From Ophiobolus disseminans (lineage: Eukaryota > Ascomycota > Dothideomycetes > Pleosporales > Phaeosphaeriaceae): a DNA stretch of 64,000 nucleotides. The stretch spans positions 205,531-269,530 of the forward strand of contig MU006219.1 in assembly GCA_010093685.1 (NCBI GenBank), given 5' to 3'. A model generated the notes under the pieces. It ran no database searches, had not been told where the DNA came from, and worked only from the letters and a program-made list of their open reading frames with translations. The position numbers were made by a program, and so were the translations under genes. Positions 1-11,446 of the stretch are shown here, piece after piece (the first letter of the stretch is position 1; each line of letters opens with the position of its first letter).

Positions 1-980
1 AATGAACATTGATCATGGTGTGCAGAACAGTATATATCGTACAGGCCGCAGCCGACGCATGAGGCTTTGCCTCACATGCGCGCGTGCGCCTTACAGTTAG
101 GCTCTTCGGACTAGAGCGAATTAAGATATTTAGAGAACAGCTTAGCGACTATAAGAGTACTCTTACTATAGCACTCTCTACAGCGACGACGTACGTGTCT
201 TTGCTTCTAATAGCCTGTTATACAACGCTCTAACGCCTAGTAGTCTTACTATGTCCTGTTAAGAGAATGTAATACAAGAGATAAAGAACATAATACTTAA
301 ATACTACAAGGGCGTTGTCTAGCAGCAGATAACTTAAGCGAACACTAAAACAGCAGAGGTAGAATGTAGCATGCAGCAACTTACAGCGCGCGGTAGCAAG
401 TTAAGCCTAGTATTATAGGATTAAGAATTAGAACAAAGTAGATAGAAGGTTCTCCTAGAACTTAGGCAACAACAAGTCGCTATTAATATCTTAAAAGAGA
501 TTTGTAAGAAAGCACTCTCTTACACAGTCTTTAAGCGCACAGAATAGAAGATTAAGGGTGTTAAAGCAATAAACAATAGTTTAGCTCTTGCTGGATTTAT
601 TAACACGTCTAGAGAAGAGTTAAGAATTGACTAGAACATCTTAGATGTCACTGCTAATAATTAGAGTGTTGCGGCTGCTAGAGTTATTAAAAATATAGAC
701 TTTAAGGACATGCGTCTAGGAGGGCTAGGCTAGAGCAGATATAACGTTGCATCTAAGAGCTGTAGCGACATTATCTTTAAGCCGATAATGCTATTACATA
801 ATATTGATATTTTATGCTATCTACGCAGTATAGTAATTAGTCTAAATGCTGAGATTAAAGTTAGAAGCTAATTTCCTTAGCGACTGTATGCTAGACTTGT
901 AACATAAACTCTTAATTAAAACATCCGCGCCTCTAGAGCTTTCTATAGCTTTAGCACAATCTTAATCCTCTTAACCTGTA
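1..980. other. Mutated repeat-like DNA, unidentified
   Basis: The stretch has the same texture as the transposon zones elsewhere in the window: AT-rich, very frequent CTAG and TTAG, and TAG stops in all frames. One plus-strand frame around 600-890 stays protein-like between TAG codons, but I recognise no domain in it. A short hairpin with arms GAGGC/GCCTC lies at about 62-76. It is probably the remnant of a mobile element continuing beyond the left edge of the window. Confidence 0.4.
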
Positions 981-2760
981 GTGCTGTGTGCACGGCATCC
1001 TTTAGCTTTAGCGGATAAGCTTTGCCTTCTACAACCTGTGTTTTACACCGCACAACATTTGCCTTTAACTTTAAGCGACTAGCTTCTGCGCCCTGTGCTT
1101 TACTCTTATTCACAACCTTAGTTCTTAGCTCTAAGGGGCCCGCTTCGGCTTCTGCGTTCTGTGTCTCACTTCTCCGCGCTACCTTAGCCTTTGGCTCTAG
1201 TGTAGCTGCTAAAGAACTCCTCTAGGCCCGCTCTCGTTTCTTGCCTATAATAGCTTCCCGGGCCTCTTTAGTAGCCTTCTTTTCCTCTTTCTCTGCACGC
1301 TCTTGACGCTTCTTCTTAAGGTCTTTCTATATTATTACTCTCGCCTTCCCTAGTATTGTTAACTTTGTTACTCGGCAAGTCTTGCTTTTGTTGTTAATTT
1401 TAGTTAGGAATTTATTATAATTGCAAAGGAGAGCATTCTTCGCAAGGAATGTCTAGGCGGCATAGAAGACCTTCTGTTAGAGCCTCTCTTTGTGTTAGTT
1501 GCTCGCTTTATTACTAGGTTCTTTAGGTACATGCTTAATTATAGCAAGCAGCCTTGCTAAATCCTCTCCTAATTTTAGTGTTGTAGGAGTTAGCAATGCT
1601 TCGTAGCAAGACTGCACTATCGTCTTAATATTTATCGGAATAGTTAGCTTAACAGGAGGTGGTTTTGGTATATTAGCAAGCACCCTATTAGGATTGAACA
1701 GAAATAAACCGCTCTCTCTCTACCCTGCAAGGATATTCCTTTTAGTAAGTGCATTATCCCTTGCAGGACTGTAAAGGTAAGTGAAATGTTGCTTGCCGAT
1801 AGTATTTACCCCTCTCCGCTCTATCCGCTTAACTTAATTGCGATAGGCCGCCTTAAGCGGTCTAAATACTGCAATATTACAAGGCTAAAGCTCGTAAGAG
1901 GTATAAGAGGGCAGGCGGTAGAGGATAATGTTGTTCTTAAAGCAGAACTCTAAGATTTTAAGGGTCTTATGCGTGCTAAATCTATCCTATATTAGTATAT
2001 AAGGTTTCCTACAAGCCTGTTCTTTAGTCTAGGGATTAAAGACAAGCTTTAGCCACTGTAAGCTGATATAGGAGTTAGAAAATCCTGTTTTAGAGAATGC
2101 ATAGACCTAGCTAGAGGTAGGGAAGGTAGTCTAGTTAGCTCGATAGGTTAAGGCGGGCTAGACTATTATAGGATTGAGACACCTACTATTAGCGGAGATA
2201 CACTTAATAGTAGTTACTGTAGTACGCTTAACGCGTGCGCCTCTACAGCTACTTCGCATATTATTCTTACTAACAAGGACTTTAATAGAGTTAGGCATGC
2301 TTAGTATAACTCTAGTCTTATCTATATTATAGGCATTCTCTAAGAGAATATTTTATAGCTCCTTCTCAATAACTTTAAACTAGTGTACGACCTTGTTATA
2401 GATATTGAACTGGTTCTAGTCCTACGCCCTCTTCTTTCTCGCTACGATCTCTAGGCGGCGTCTTTCGAGTGCCTTAGCCTAGTTCACGCCTAGAGGCTTC
2501 TGTGGTCTATTAGCTTAGGCCTAATAGTAGGTAGCACTAAACGCGATTGCCGCTACATACTTTATTTGTACAGGTTGCCCTAGAGATATTATATATAACA
2601 AGAACTCGACGACAGCGTTCTCTTCGCAAGAGGTAAGATACTACTAGCTTTGTGCTTTAGCTTCTCTTAAGCGTCGTCTGCGTGCGCGATAATGTAGTGT
2701 AGACAAAGGGACGTTGCTGTGTGCAGCTAGAGCTGAGTACGTTTTAGGTAATCTATCTAG
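981..2760 (-). pseudogene. Pogo/Fot1-type transposase, RIP-degraded
   Basis: Reading the minus strand through TAG codons gives a DDE_1-superfamily (Tc1/mariner, pogo/Fot1 branch) transposase. The best-preserved part is about 1690-2080, with the end of the DDE domain (FCFKNNIILYRLPSYTSYEL) followed by GKQHFTYLYSPARDNALT, typical of fungal pogo-like elements. The C-terminal tail (about 1000-1320) is Lys/Glu/Arg-rich, as usual for these proteins. The N-terminal helix-turn-helix part lies near 2500-2750. The first and third acidic catalytic positions cannot be read confidently. Many Gln and Trp codons are now TAG, so no protein can be made. Ends and terminal repeats were not found; the limits are approximate. 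Confidence 0.75.
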
Positions 2761-3733
2761 AACCCCCTTAGCTAGTACTTAACTAGCCCTGTCTATGTTA
2801 GACTTGTGTTAAGTGTAAGGGAGCGTAGGTAGCAGATATCTGCTAGGCGCTAAACAGTCACACAGGACACAGTAGCTATTTTAAGCTAAATAAACTAAGT
2901 AAACTCAACAAACTAGACAAACACTCTCTAGTGCTGAGCTACAGATAACTAATAGCGCTAAAGACTAATACAGACGATAGATACTACTAACCTAGATTAA
3001 GCAGCGCTGAGAGCATAGACTGCAGAGATCCCCTCCTCCTCCGCTCAGCGAAACTCTTAGGTTCCTCAACCTTAAGCCCACTAATTCTGAAACTTAGATA
3101 GTTAATTGTTTCCTAGAAGCGCTTGAGTATTCGAGTTCCGAAATCTAAACACGTGTCGACAGTCGTCGTCGAACAGAGAAGAAACAACAAATGCAGATCC
3201 TAACGCTATGACGTTCAATTAAAAGCAACACTAACACAGTTGTAATTTTCCTATTATATACCAATACTAGGTGTAGAAACAGCTAAACTAAGTGTAAAGA
3301 CTTACGTAACCTTATTCCTTCACGTAGGGAAGAGCAAAGACATCAAAATGTAAGATCCTTCTCGTTACGGGGTGGTTCTCGCTACGCAGTGAGGGATAGT
3401 AGGGTGGTACTTACAAATCATTGTGCCGTCAGACGAGTCATCGTCGACTGGATGGTAGACCACGCCTTCTTGTGACAATTTGCACGTAAGAGCTTTGCAA
3501 CTGGCGAAGAACCATCAGTACTTATTTGCACGGCTTCTTATCACTTGCATCCCAGTCCTCCACAAGGCTGGACCAATCGTGCCTGCCTATCTGCGCCGTG
3601 GCTGACTAAGCTGCAGCACGCCACTTCCTCAGCCTGATACATTTCAGCAGGCAGCAGCTTCCCCTCTTCTTCTCTTCTTCGCGTTTACCCCGCTATTTCG
3701 ACTTTCGATTTTGCTTCGACTTTTAGCAATATC
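2761..3733. other. Transition from mutated repeat to gene island
   Basis: No gene is supported here. CTAG-rich, AT-rich sequence fades out at about 3330, after which composition is normal. The last 150 bp, including a CT-rich stretch at 3660-3700, would be the promoter and leader of the decayed HET gene. Confidence 0.4.
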
Positions 3734-5732
3734 ATGTCTCTTGCGCGCTATCTTCCGAGCCTCGATGAGGATCTGTCTGACAATGACGAGTATACATCTA
3801 ACGACGACGACCTTGCTCAAGCAAGGTCATGGGTTGAAGCTTGTATCTCACAACACAGAAACTGCAGTAGATGTTGCTCGACATTGAGGTCACAGAAATA
3901 GCGGCCGGCTAGGGTCCTCGAGATTACATCATCTCACGTTCGACTGCAATGTAACGTGAAAATCATTGACGATTTCAGCTACATAACTCTCAGCCATGTG
4001 TGGGGCGCCGATCTATCCAAGCAGCTACGTTTGCTACAATCAACACTGGCAGAGTTTCAAAACGCAATCCCGATGCACAAACTGTCAGATAACTTTGACG
4101 AAGCTATACGGATCACCCAAAAATTAGGTTACAAGTACCTCTGGATTGATTCCCTCTGTATTATCCAAGACCTTGCAACGGATTGGACGACCGAGGTTGC
4201 CAGGATGTCTTCGACCTATTGCAACGCTGTTTGTAATATCGTTTTCCTATTCTCACCACAAGAGAGCTTCGTCCAATATCGAGAGGATTCCAGAAGCATG
4301 AGCCCCTGCATTATTCGAGAGTCGACTGATACGAACAAAGGGCTTTTCATCTTCCACACTAGATCGTCGACAGATGGTGAAGTGGTCTATTATGATTGGG
4401 TTTCGCCTACGACATGGCCTTGGGCTTCCCGAGCGTGGACGTTTCAAGAACACCTCCTGAGTCCGCGTACGATCTACTACGGACACAGAAACCTGATGTG
4501 GGAATGCTCCCAAACGTTCTGTGACGAGCTACTTGGCGCAAAGATTGTAAACAATTATGGTGCCATGCCGTCGCGAAGAATCAGAAAGTCATTCTTAGCT
4601 CATCAATGTGTACACTCACAAAAATCGTTAGCAATGCGTTCATCGGATATGACCTCCGCATACCTCTGGTCGTGGTGGAAGCTGGTGCATGACTACAGAA
4701 GCCGGAAGCTGACCCAACCTGAGGACAGAATCATGGCCTTTGCCGGGATAGCAGAGGTTGTCCAAGCAGAGCACGTATTAACGTACCTCGCTGGGCTGTG
4801 GCTAGAGTCCCTCGAACTTTGTTTACAGTGGCACGTGGAATTCAGGGAAAACGACCACGTGATATTTCCGCCTACTGTCTGCGAGCCAGCAGCTACTACA
4901 GCGCCTTCCTGATCGTGGTTCTCCTAGCCTATCTACAAGGACTCCGAGTTTGGCGTTGCGTACCAATACATAGACGCTTCCGATAAACAAACGCTCTATA
5001 AGACTAGATTGACACACTTCCAATGGCCTGGCATACCTCGGGGACTAAGACCTAGCTCAGCTTACCACGACTTTGCTGGGCTACGGACTGCTCTCGAGTT
5101 GCCTACGTTCGTAGCAACTCTCCAGAGCGAGGAAGAATATCCACCAAGCCGTTCGTCGTCATCGTCACCAGAGATGTCAAGATCAAGGTCCTTCAAATGT
5201 CGAAGCCTACAATCACAGCTTCTTTCACTCTATGAGTATTTTTGCGACTATCTGGCTACGATTGCGGTAGTTGTTGCATTTGCTAGTGGACTTTCAGTAT
5301 TTCTCTGATGATTACACGAATATCGAGAAACCTCCTGATACCATTGTTCTTGCCCTCGTGCTTGAGCAACTGGAGCCGTACGAAATGTCGCTCCATGATA
5401 CTCCACTCGGAATGTGGGTCGATAGTATCATCACGGCCATCGTAGGTGAAACACATCGACTAAGTGGATTGGGACTTGTCCTTGGAGAACAAGAGGGTAC
5501 ATGGAAACGTATCGGCTTCTGGGAGGCTTATGTGAATTGGCCTTGTTACGGAATGACTCTAGGAGAGAGAGAGAACCTTGGGTTCTTAGACCGGGAGCCA
5601 GACATAACCGGGACACGCGCATTTTTGGATGCTAGAGCCAAGAGTGAAGGACACCCTCCACGAAGAAAAGACAAAGGATCCAGGTTCATGCTTCTCGATG
5701 GCGTCAAGATGGAAACTATCACATTGGTCTGA
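3734..5732 (+). pseudogene. HET-domain protein, decayed
   Basis: HET proteins act in heterokaryon incompatibility and other fungal non-self responses. From the ATG at 3734 one frame runs to 5308. It contains the HET signatures YITLSHVWG (about 3980), KYLWIDSLCIIQD (about 4131) and WASRAWTFQEHLLSPRTIYY (about 4423). That frame is broken by TAG at 3899, TGA at 4910 and TAG at 4925. The TGA falls exactly on a Trp of the conserved PSWSW motif, and the text before and after each stop is still HET-like. From about 5271 the C-terminal part continues in another frame to 5732 (with TWKRIGFW), so there is also a frameshift, or an unrecognised intron near 5269-5298. The simplest reading is a pseudogene beside a RIP zone. 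An intron could remove one stop but hardly the PSWSW one. Confidence 0.8.
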
Positions 5733-5849
5733 GTACCACGCGGCGGAAACCAGTGTATGTTCCGACTCCATTATCTACATTCAGAGCCGAAGAGTACAGA
5801 CAGCAAACGCGTACGCCAACCCCGATTCCAAGCTCATCAACTCCACCCA

Positions 5850-6662
5850 TCACGACATGCAGTCATACCACCAAACGTACCTAATACACCCCGTGTTCGA
5901 CCTCAAGCATTCACTGCCACATGTATTGTGACTGGGGTCGTAAGTAAGGTCCGGTGTAATATCGACATCAAGCGTAACCCTGCCTCCCCTCGCCCTCGTC
6001 TCTTGCTCTAGCCAGTCCACAAATGGCACAACAAAATCACAATGTGGTGGCCCATTACGTTGGAAATAGGGGGACTCCGGCGAATTACACCCCAGACTCA
6101 GCTTCTCCAGCTTCTCGTGCTGGAAGACCAGGCCGAAGCCAGTCGTTGCCGCGAGCTCCTGAGCTGTTTTGCGCTTAGAGGGGTCGTTCGGTGTTGTAAA
6201 AAGCACGGCAGTTTCGACGCGTATCGTCAACTCGCGCAGCTGGGGACATCGTTTAACCAGGTCGTAAACACTCGATAAGGGCGATGCAGTAGCATCATCG
6301 AGATCACGATCATATCGCATTTGCGGCTGCGTAACTTCCAAACGCCGAACACTCTTGAGCATCATCCCCGGCGGAACAACGCACGACACATCCACGGGGT
6401 TTCGCATCACAAGGTCCTCCACGACAAGCAGTGTGTGATGGAAAACCGCGTTGGCGGCTTCCTCGACGATCTGCCTGTTGAGCCGGAGACAGAGTGGCAG
6501 GTTTCGTTTGAGCTGCGCACGCATGAGAGAGGTCGATTGGGCGAGCACTGTGAGACTGGTGATGTCTCCAACGACATATTCGTAGATTCTGTTGCGCAGC
6601 TCCAGGGGAAGGCGCTGGAGGCGATTGGCGTTGTTGCGCTGTGTGCGTCGCGATCTGGGCAT
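5850..6662 (-). CDS. 2EXR/F-box-like fungal protein
   Basis: A 270-residue single-exon protein. The ATG at 6662 is preferred over an upstream in-frame ATG at 6752, because the conserved part starts right after it. Residues 18-30 read LPLELRNRIYEYV, the hallmark opening of a large ascomycete family (2EXR or F-box-like domain) found in expanded sets of hypothetical proteins. A leucine-rich, LRR-like middle section follows (for example ELTIRVETAVLF and LEKLSLGCN). No catalytic motif is visible. If it behaves like F-box proteins it would be a substrate adaptor, but that is inference from the family. The gene is convergent with the HET remnant, about 120 bp away. Confidence 0.75.
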   Translation of the reverse strand: MPRSRRTQRNNANRLQRLPLELRNRIYEYVVGDITSLTVLAQSTSLMRAQLKRNLPLCLRLNRQIVEEAANAVFHHTLLVVEDLVMRNPVDVSCVVPPGMMLKSVRRLEVTQPQMRYDRDLDDATASPLSSVYDLVKRCPQLRELTIRVETAVLFTTPNDPSKRKTAQELAATTGFGLVFQHEKLEKLSLGCNSPESPYFQRNGPPHCDFVVPFVDWLEQETRARGGRVTLDVDITPDLTYDPSHNTCGSECLRSNTGCIRYVWWYDCMS

Positions 6663-7135
6663 CGTGGGTGTTGGGTTTAGCTGTGATTGACGATTGTGAT
6701 GGGATGGGCAAGTGTGTCGACAGTAGCCGAAAGGGCTACCAGATAAGTCCATTTATTCTCTACATATTCCTGAAGTATTCGACACAGCCTCGGAGGCAAT
6801 GTGAACTGGCTGAGGCTGTGTCGAGTGTCAAGGCTGCGAGGTTGCTTTCGTGTGGCGCAGCGCCCAATGAAATGTGATCGACGCCACATTGAAGCCTGAG
6901 GCTCCACAGATCAACATCGAGTACAAGCGGAAGTGCAGATCAAGTTTGAACGAATATTTGATGTTGCTGACGGAGCACTTGCACCTAAATGAAGACAGCT
7001 GCAAGACGTGAAAAGGATGCTATGCAATGATGATAAGCAACAATAGGAAACATCAAATTACCGCCAACTATGCTACATTCAACAACACACAACACTGGAT
7101 ATCTCAAACATTCTAAGCAATATTCGGAAAGCATT

Positions 7136-8530
7136 TCAGGGAGCAGGCTTTCGCGATTCGAGCTTGCGGGGTGCCTTCTTCGGCGCGGAGGTCTGGTTCG
7201 ATTGTGCATCACCGCTTTTCGCGGTCAGCTTCCTCGGCTTTCGTCGCTCCGCATCGGTCGCTGTTGGAGCCTTGTTCTCTTTGCTTTCACCGGAAGAGGG
7301 TCGTTTGGTCTGTGTGGATGGTGATGCTTTCTTGGTGTCCTGGGGTTTTGAGGCCTCCTTGGCTGGGGTAGGCTTCGGCTTCGAGGCTTCTTTGGTCGGT
7401 GCAGGCTTGGGTTTCGAGGCTTCCTTGGCTGGAGCAGCCGTCGGCTTTGAGGCAGCCGGCGCAGGCTTGGGTTTTGGGGCAACCTCTTCCGACTTCGGGG
7501 CTGACTGCGACTTGGAAGACTTCTTTCTTGGAGCAGGCTTCTGTTTTGGAGTCTCTTCGATCTTGGGTGCTTCTTTGGGCGTCGGTGCTTCCTTCGGCTT
7601 GGTTGGCTCTTGTGGCTGTTGCGCCGCTTGCCTTGTCGACTGTCGAGTGGCCGATTTCGGTCGTTGGCTTTGAGATTGCGATGGCTGTTGAGACTGACCC
7701 TGTGATGCTTGTGGCGGTGCTTGCTGTTGGCTTTGGCCCTGGCCTGTCCAGGACGACATCGTGGCGCCCAAGCCTCCCAATCCTAGAGCTGCACCTTTCG
7801 GCATCGATGGCATAGACGGCATGGATGGCATGGACGGCATTGAAGGCCTCCAACTTGTCATGTCCTTCGTAGTCTGCGACCAGTTCTGTGGCATATCGTC
7901 TGGCGCATCCTTCTGCATCTGCTCCAGCTCTTCTTTGGTAGGCGCTTGCGTATCCCTCGTTTGCATAACCATCTTCTCCAAGGCTTTTTTCTGCGATGGC
8001 GTGGATTTCCAATTCGGGAAGTCCCCAATGACTCCTCGAACACCCTTGCTCGCCATCTCTCCGAGATCCCAAAATGGCCCATTCATCGCACCGTAAACCG
8101 AGCCAATCCCGCCTCCAAGTAATCCAGTCACCGTTGACACAACTCCGCCAACCAATGCACCAGTAATCTTTCCCAACGTCACACCTGGCTGCACTCCCAG
8201 TCCAGCACCAGCGGCAAGGCCTTGGAATGCGCCAGACCGCGTATACTTTGCTGCTTTTCCGAAAGACTCAGCTTCGATCTCTTTGTTAATAGCTTTGGCA
8301 AGAATTTCCTCTCGCGCATTTGGGTCGCCTGCTGCATTTGCTGCTTGTCTCAGGTCCCAGGCTTTTTGTGCGGCCTGGAGTGCCATGCTGGCGGAAATGC
8401 CCGAATTCTGTTTGATCTCATGCTCAGGAATGCCTCGCTGCTCGGTGGGCCTGCTGTCGGCCATTCTCTTGTTCGGAGTGTTCGCACCCTTCGATTTTGG
8501 GTTATTTTGTTGTGCTTTCTGTGCAGACAT
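7136..8530 (-). CDS. Glycine-rich (glycine-zipper-like) protein with Pro/Lys/Ala tail
   Basis: A 464-residue protein from the ATG at 8530; the open frame extends upstream to 8974, but that part is not protein-like. Residues 1-95 are polar and helical. Residues about 97-150 are rich in Gly/Ala with GxxxG spacing (GLAAGAGLGVQ, GALVGGVV, GLLGGGIGSVYGAMNG), suggesting paired membrane-inserting helices of glycine-zipper type. Residues about 230-245 are a tandem (Pro-Ser-Met) run. The last ~220 residues are low complexity, with repeats such as KPKPAPTKEAS, and look disordered and basic. Function is unknown. The composition would suit a membrane-associated scaffold, but that is inference. Confidence 0.65.
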   Translation of the reverse strand: MSAQKAQQNNPKSKGANTPNKRMADSRPTEQRGIPEHEIKQNSGISASMALQAAQKAWDLRQAANAAGDPNAREEILAKAINKEIEAESFGKAAKYTRSGAFQGLAAGAGLGVQPGVTLGKITGALVGGVVSTVTGLLGGGIGSVYGAMNGPFWDLGEMASKGVRGVIGDFPNWKSTPSQKKALEKMVMQTRDTQAPTKEELEQMQKDAPDDMPQNWSQTTKDMTSWRPSMPSMPSMPSMPSMPKGAALGLGGLGATMSSWTGQGQSQQQAPPQASQGQSQQPSQSQSQRPKSATRQSTRQAAQQPQEPTKPKEAPTPKEAPKIEETPKQKPAPRKKSSKSQSAPKSEEVAPKPKPAPAASKPTAAPAKEASKPKPAPTKEASKPKPTPAKEASKPQDTKKASPSTQTKRPSSGESKENKAPTATDAERRKPRKLTAKSGDAQSNQTSAPKKAPRKLESRKPAP

Positions 8531-10230
8531 GCTTACTGCAGCTTTGGTGTGTTTAGTGAGGTTTTGGTGTAGATGAGTGTCAAATGTAAGTCTAAGCATG
8601 CCTACGTCATCCCAACTCGGTCGTGGTGGCACGCGGTTGGCCCACAGAACCTGCTTTGCGGGCTCCAATCGGGCCGTGGGACATGAGATCTGCAGGGACA
8701 TCCATGTCGGATTTTGACAGATCGCGGGTCGTGTAAGATCGATCACGGCTGGTAGTGTTTCGGTAGGCTGGTGTTGCTCGGGAAATTGGTTGCTGCGATC
8801 TTGTGATGACGTCGATGCCCGTGCACGCGGAACGTCAACCTTCAGCTGGAGCCTGGACTTCTCACCAGCCGTACAGCTTTGATGATGTCCCTGCACTGTC
8901 ATGTGGCCCCATACTTGTTGTTTGGCGTTCGGGCGGACATAGCGACATTCCAGTATCGCAACCTGCATATGCATATTAGATCCTACGGATCAGGCTTCTA
9001 ACATTCGTTGTCCTCAAAGACACCACTATCCAGCTCGAATATCGACTTCCAGGACTGGGCCAAAACACGAACGGTGGAGACTTTGAGAAGCAACACATCC
9101 GAAAACATGGAGCCTTACCTGGGATCTTTCCCTACACCTTGGCTCACTAACAGCCTGCATCGCGACGAATTCTGTACTGGAATGCTGCAAGAGACTTGAC
9201 AACTTTGAGTCAACATTCTCAGCCACGGGCCATCGTCCTGACCGAGTTTTGTCTCGGTGCGCCTTTATCGGACTTGCAATGTCGCACCCAGTACTGTTGC
9301 GGGACCATTAATTCAAGCATTACCATATCCGATGATTGCTTCCTGGAACTGTCACAAGTCGACATATTCCAGAAGATGGTTCCGTTCTAGGTCACGTGAG
9401 TGCATTCTCTTGCAGGGCCTTGCGCATCCACAGCGTCTCGCATGTTGGTGCACTGCCACCATACACATCTCACAGCGGCCCTATCAACTAAGGCAGAAAG
9501 GATTCTCGGGAACAGCACGGATTGAGTCGAACATCCGCAACGGTACTTTGCCCGAAACCGAAGACTGTCACTCGGGGTTTCGCCCCACCAATCAAGAGCC
9601 AGGATTAACGAGCCGTTCACGAACATACTCGGCTGAGCACTTGTCTGTCCAGCCTGGTTATTACATACCAACTGACTTTGTAGTCGTCATGGTTGGAATC
9701 AATCTGACCTGTTGTGTCTCGTTTTGCATAATGAACTCGAAGAACTCAGCCACTGTGCTGTGGAGAAGTAAGCACCAAGGCATAATCTGGAGCCAAGGGT
9801 ATTGACGACTAGACGACAAGGCTCGACCCCAAATGACAAAAAAATTGTTGGCTGGCCAATTTGTGTCTTGTTTTCGTATGGGCGAAGATTGTAGACGAGA
9901 ATTTTGCAGGTGCGTTGTGGCGAACCTGCCTTTCATACCCTCTTTTGGTCTCCGACTCCTATCTCTCAAGTACACGAGATGTCGAACCGTCTATACGAAG
10001 TGTGACTTCTGATTTGAGAACCTTCTAGTAATTCAAGTATAGAACCTTGTCTCAAGAGATGGGAAGGAATTGAGGCGGTGGAAGGCCCGACGAGACTTCC
10101 TGGAGAAACGAGGCGTCATTGCACATGTGCTCGTGTAAGTTCGATTATGATAAGGAATACTACCGCTTCAACACAGTCAGAGTCGTTGTTGTAGCTGAGC
10201 TCAGGAACCGCCAGGACCCATCGTGGAAGA
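8531..10230. other. Intergenic, no supported gene
   Basis: Open frames here (the longest 9257-9805, plus strand) start at non-ATG codons, have no recognisable domain and lack coding-like composition. The stretch contains the upstream region of the glycine-rich gene (8531 onward) and, further right, that of the Hce2 gene. Confidence 0.5.
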
Positions 10231-10238
10231 TATATAGT
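10231..10238 (+). promoter_or_regulatory. TATA-like box of the Hce2 gene
   Basis: TATATAGT lies 109 bp upstream of the Hce2 start codon at 10347, a reasonable distance for a fungal core promoter with a leader of about 80 bases. It was identified by eye only. Confidence 0.45.
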
Positions 10239-10346
10239 CTTACTCAACCGACGCTTTTGTGCAGGCCAACCAACTTCATCGCACCGCAACTCGAACATCT
10301 TCATCTTCAATCTCGTCGACCCTTTGCTCCAAGCACGATAAACGCA

Positions 10347-10860
10347 ATGTTGTTCACTCCCACCCTCCTCGCCGCATTCTTGCTGGCCACAGCCAATGCT
10401 GCTCCAACCAGCCCCTCCCCGCAGGACGCCGTCGGAAAAGCTCTGGAAATCAGGGACTCCATCAATGATTGCGGCGACTCCTCCTTCGAAAATCAAAGCA
10501 GCGGCGGCTCCCCCAAAGTCAGCGACTGCCAGCAAATGGCGCGCAACATCGCTGGCGGTGGAACCTGGGTACGTTCTCCCCGCTAAAAACGAACACCTTT
10601 TCTAACTCCCCCAGACCACGACGTTCTACCTGCAGCGCACGCTCGTCACACACAAGACCTGCGCATTTGGCGTGTACTCCCAAGGCTCCAGCAACACTGG
10701 TACCGCTTTCAACGTCGGCAATCAGGATATCATCGATTTGGTCAATACGTCTATCGCCAAGTTTCAGTGGAACGGACTTGTTGGGGCGAAGGGCAAGATG
10801 CCGTGTGAGGGTGTTCGGGCAGACTGGGCGGATGTTGAGTGGGGACTGTATCACACTTGA
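10347..10860 (+). CDS. Secreted Hce2-domain protein (Ecp2-like putative effector)
   Basis: Two exons, 10347-10568 and 10615-10860, with a 46-bp GT-AG intron in phase 0, give 155 residues. The first ~18 are a clean signal peptide ending in ANA. The mature part matches the Hce2 family (homologues of Cladosporium fulvum Ecp2): CGDSSFENQSSGGSP, then DCQQMARNIAGGGTW, CAFGV, VGNQDIIDL and FQWNGLVGAKG. Four cysteines (42, 61, 90, 138) fit two disulphides. Family members are secreted by plant-associated and other fungi, some acting as necrosis-inducing effectors. Action of this copy is inferred, not shown. The frame is intact with no RIP-type stops. It neighbours another secreted-peptide candidate at 11447. 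Confidence 0.85.
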
Positions 10861-11446
10861 GGTGTTGCGAAGAGAGGTTGCGAAGTTGGATGTTGATCCT
10901 GTGGTTGAGAGACTCTTAAAAGTCGGTCCTATCGTTACAGTATGACTACCTCTTTTCGGTTTTTGTACTGGGGAGTGTGACATGAATAAAAAGCGATTAA
11001 TGATCATAGTGCGGCCTTTGCCGGCGGCTTGGAAAGATCGGAGTCTATACGAATGGCTGGCTATGATATCCACAGCAAAAGACTATACTGCCCAACAACG
11101 CTGCTGTGAATATCGTCACTATGCTTTACTCTTCCGGCCAACTCAAACGACCACACTCTATCCCCCAAAACTCGTAGCACAAAGCTTCTCAACAACTCCT
11201 ATCTAAGCTATCAAGCTGCAGTCGTGAATACATTGGGTCTCCTTCCTGCCTTCCTCGCCGCTTACCCGCTCGGCCTTGCATACATAAATCCGTCAGCCTA
11301 CGCCACATCGCTATTCGAATCTTTACACAACCTCTTCATCTACACTGGACCTTCAACTAATCACTCAGTCAACTCCACAATCAACGACTAAACCCCATTT
11401 CCTCACCACTAAAACCTCATCAACGCACACAACAAACACAACCATC

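Noticed and set aside
1022..1225. 67-residue plus-strand open frame
   Set aside because: It is the antisense of the Lys-rich C-terminal tail of the minus-strand pogo transposase.
7164..8096. Several long open frames antisense or out of frame to the glycine-rich gene
   Set aside because: Low-complexity GC-rich coding sequence keeps other frames open; the proteins are artefactual Gly/Ser/Val repeats.
9257..9805. 182-residue plus-strand open frame
   Set aside because: Non-ATG start, no domain, no coding-like composition. It could be chance.
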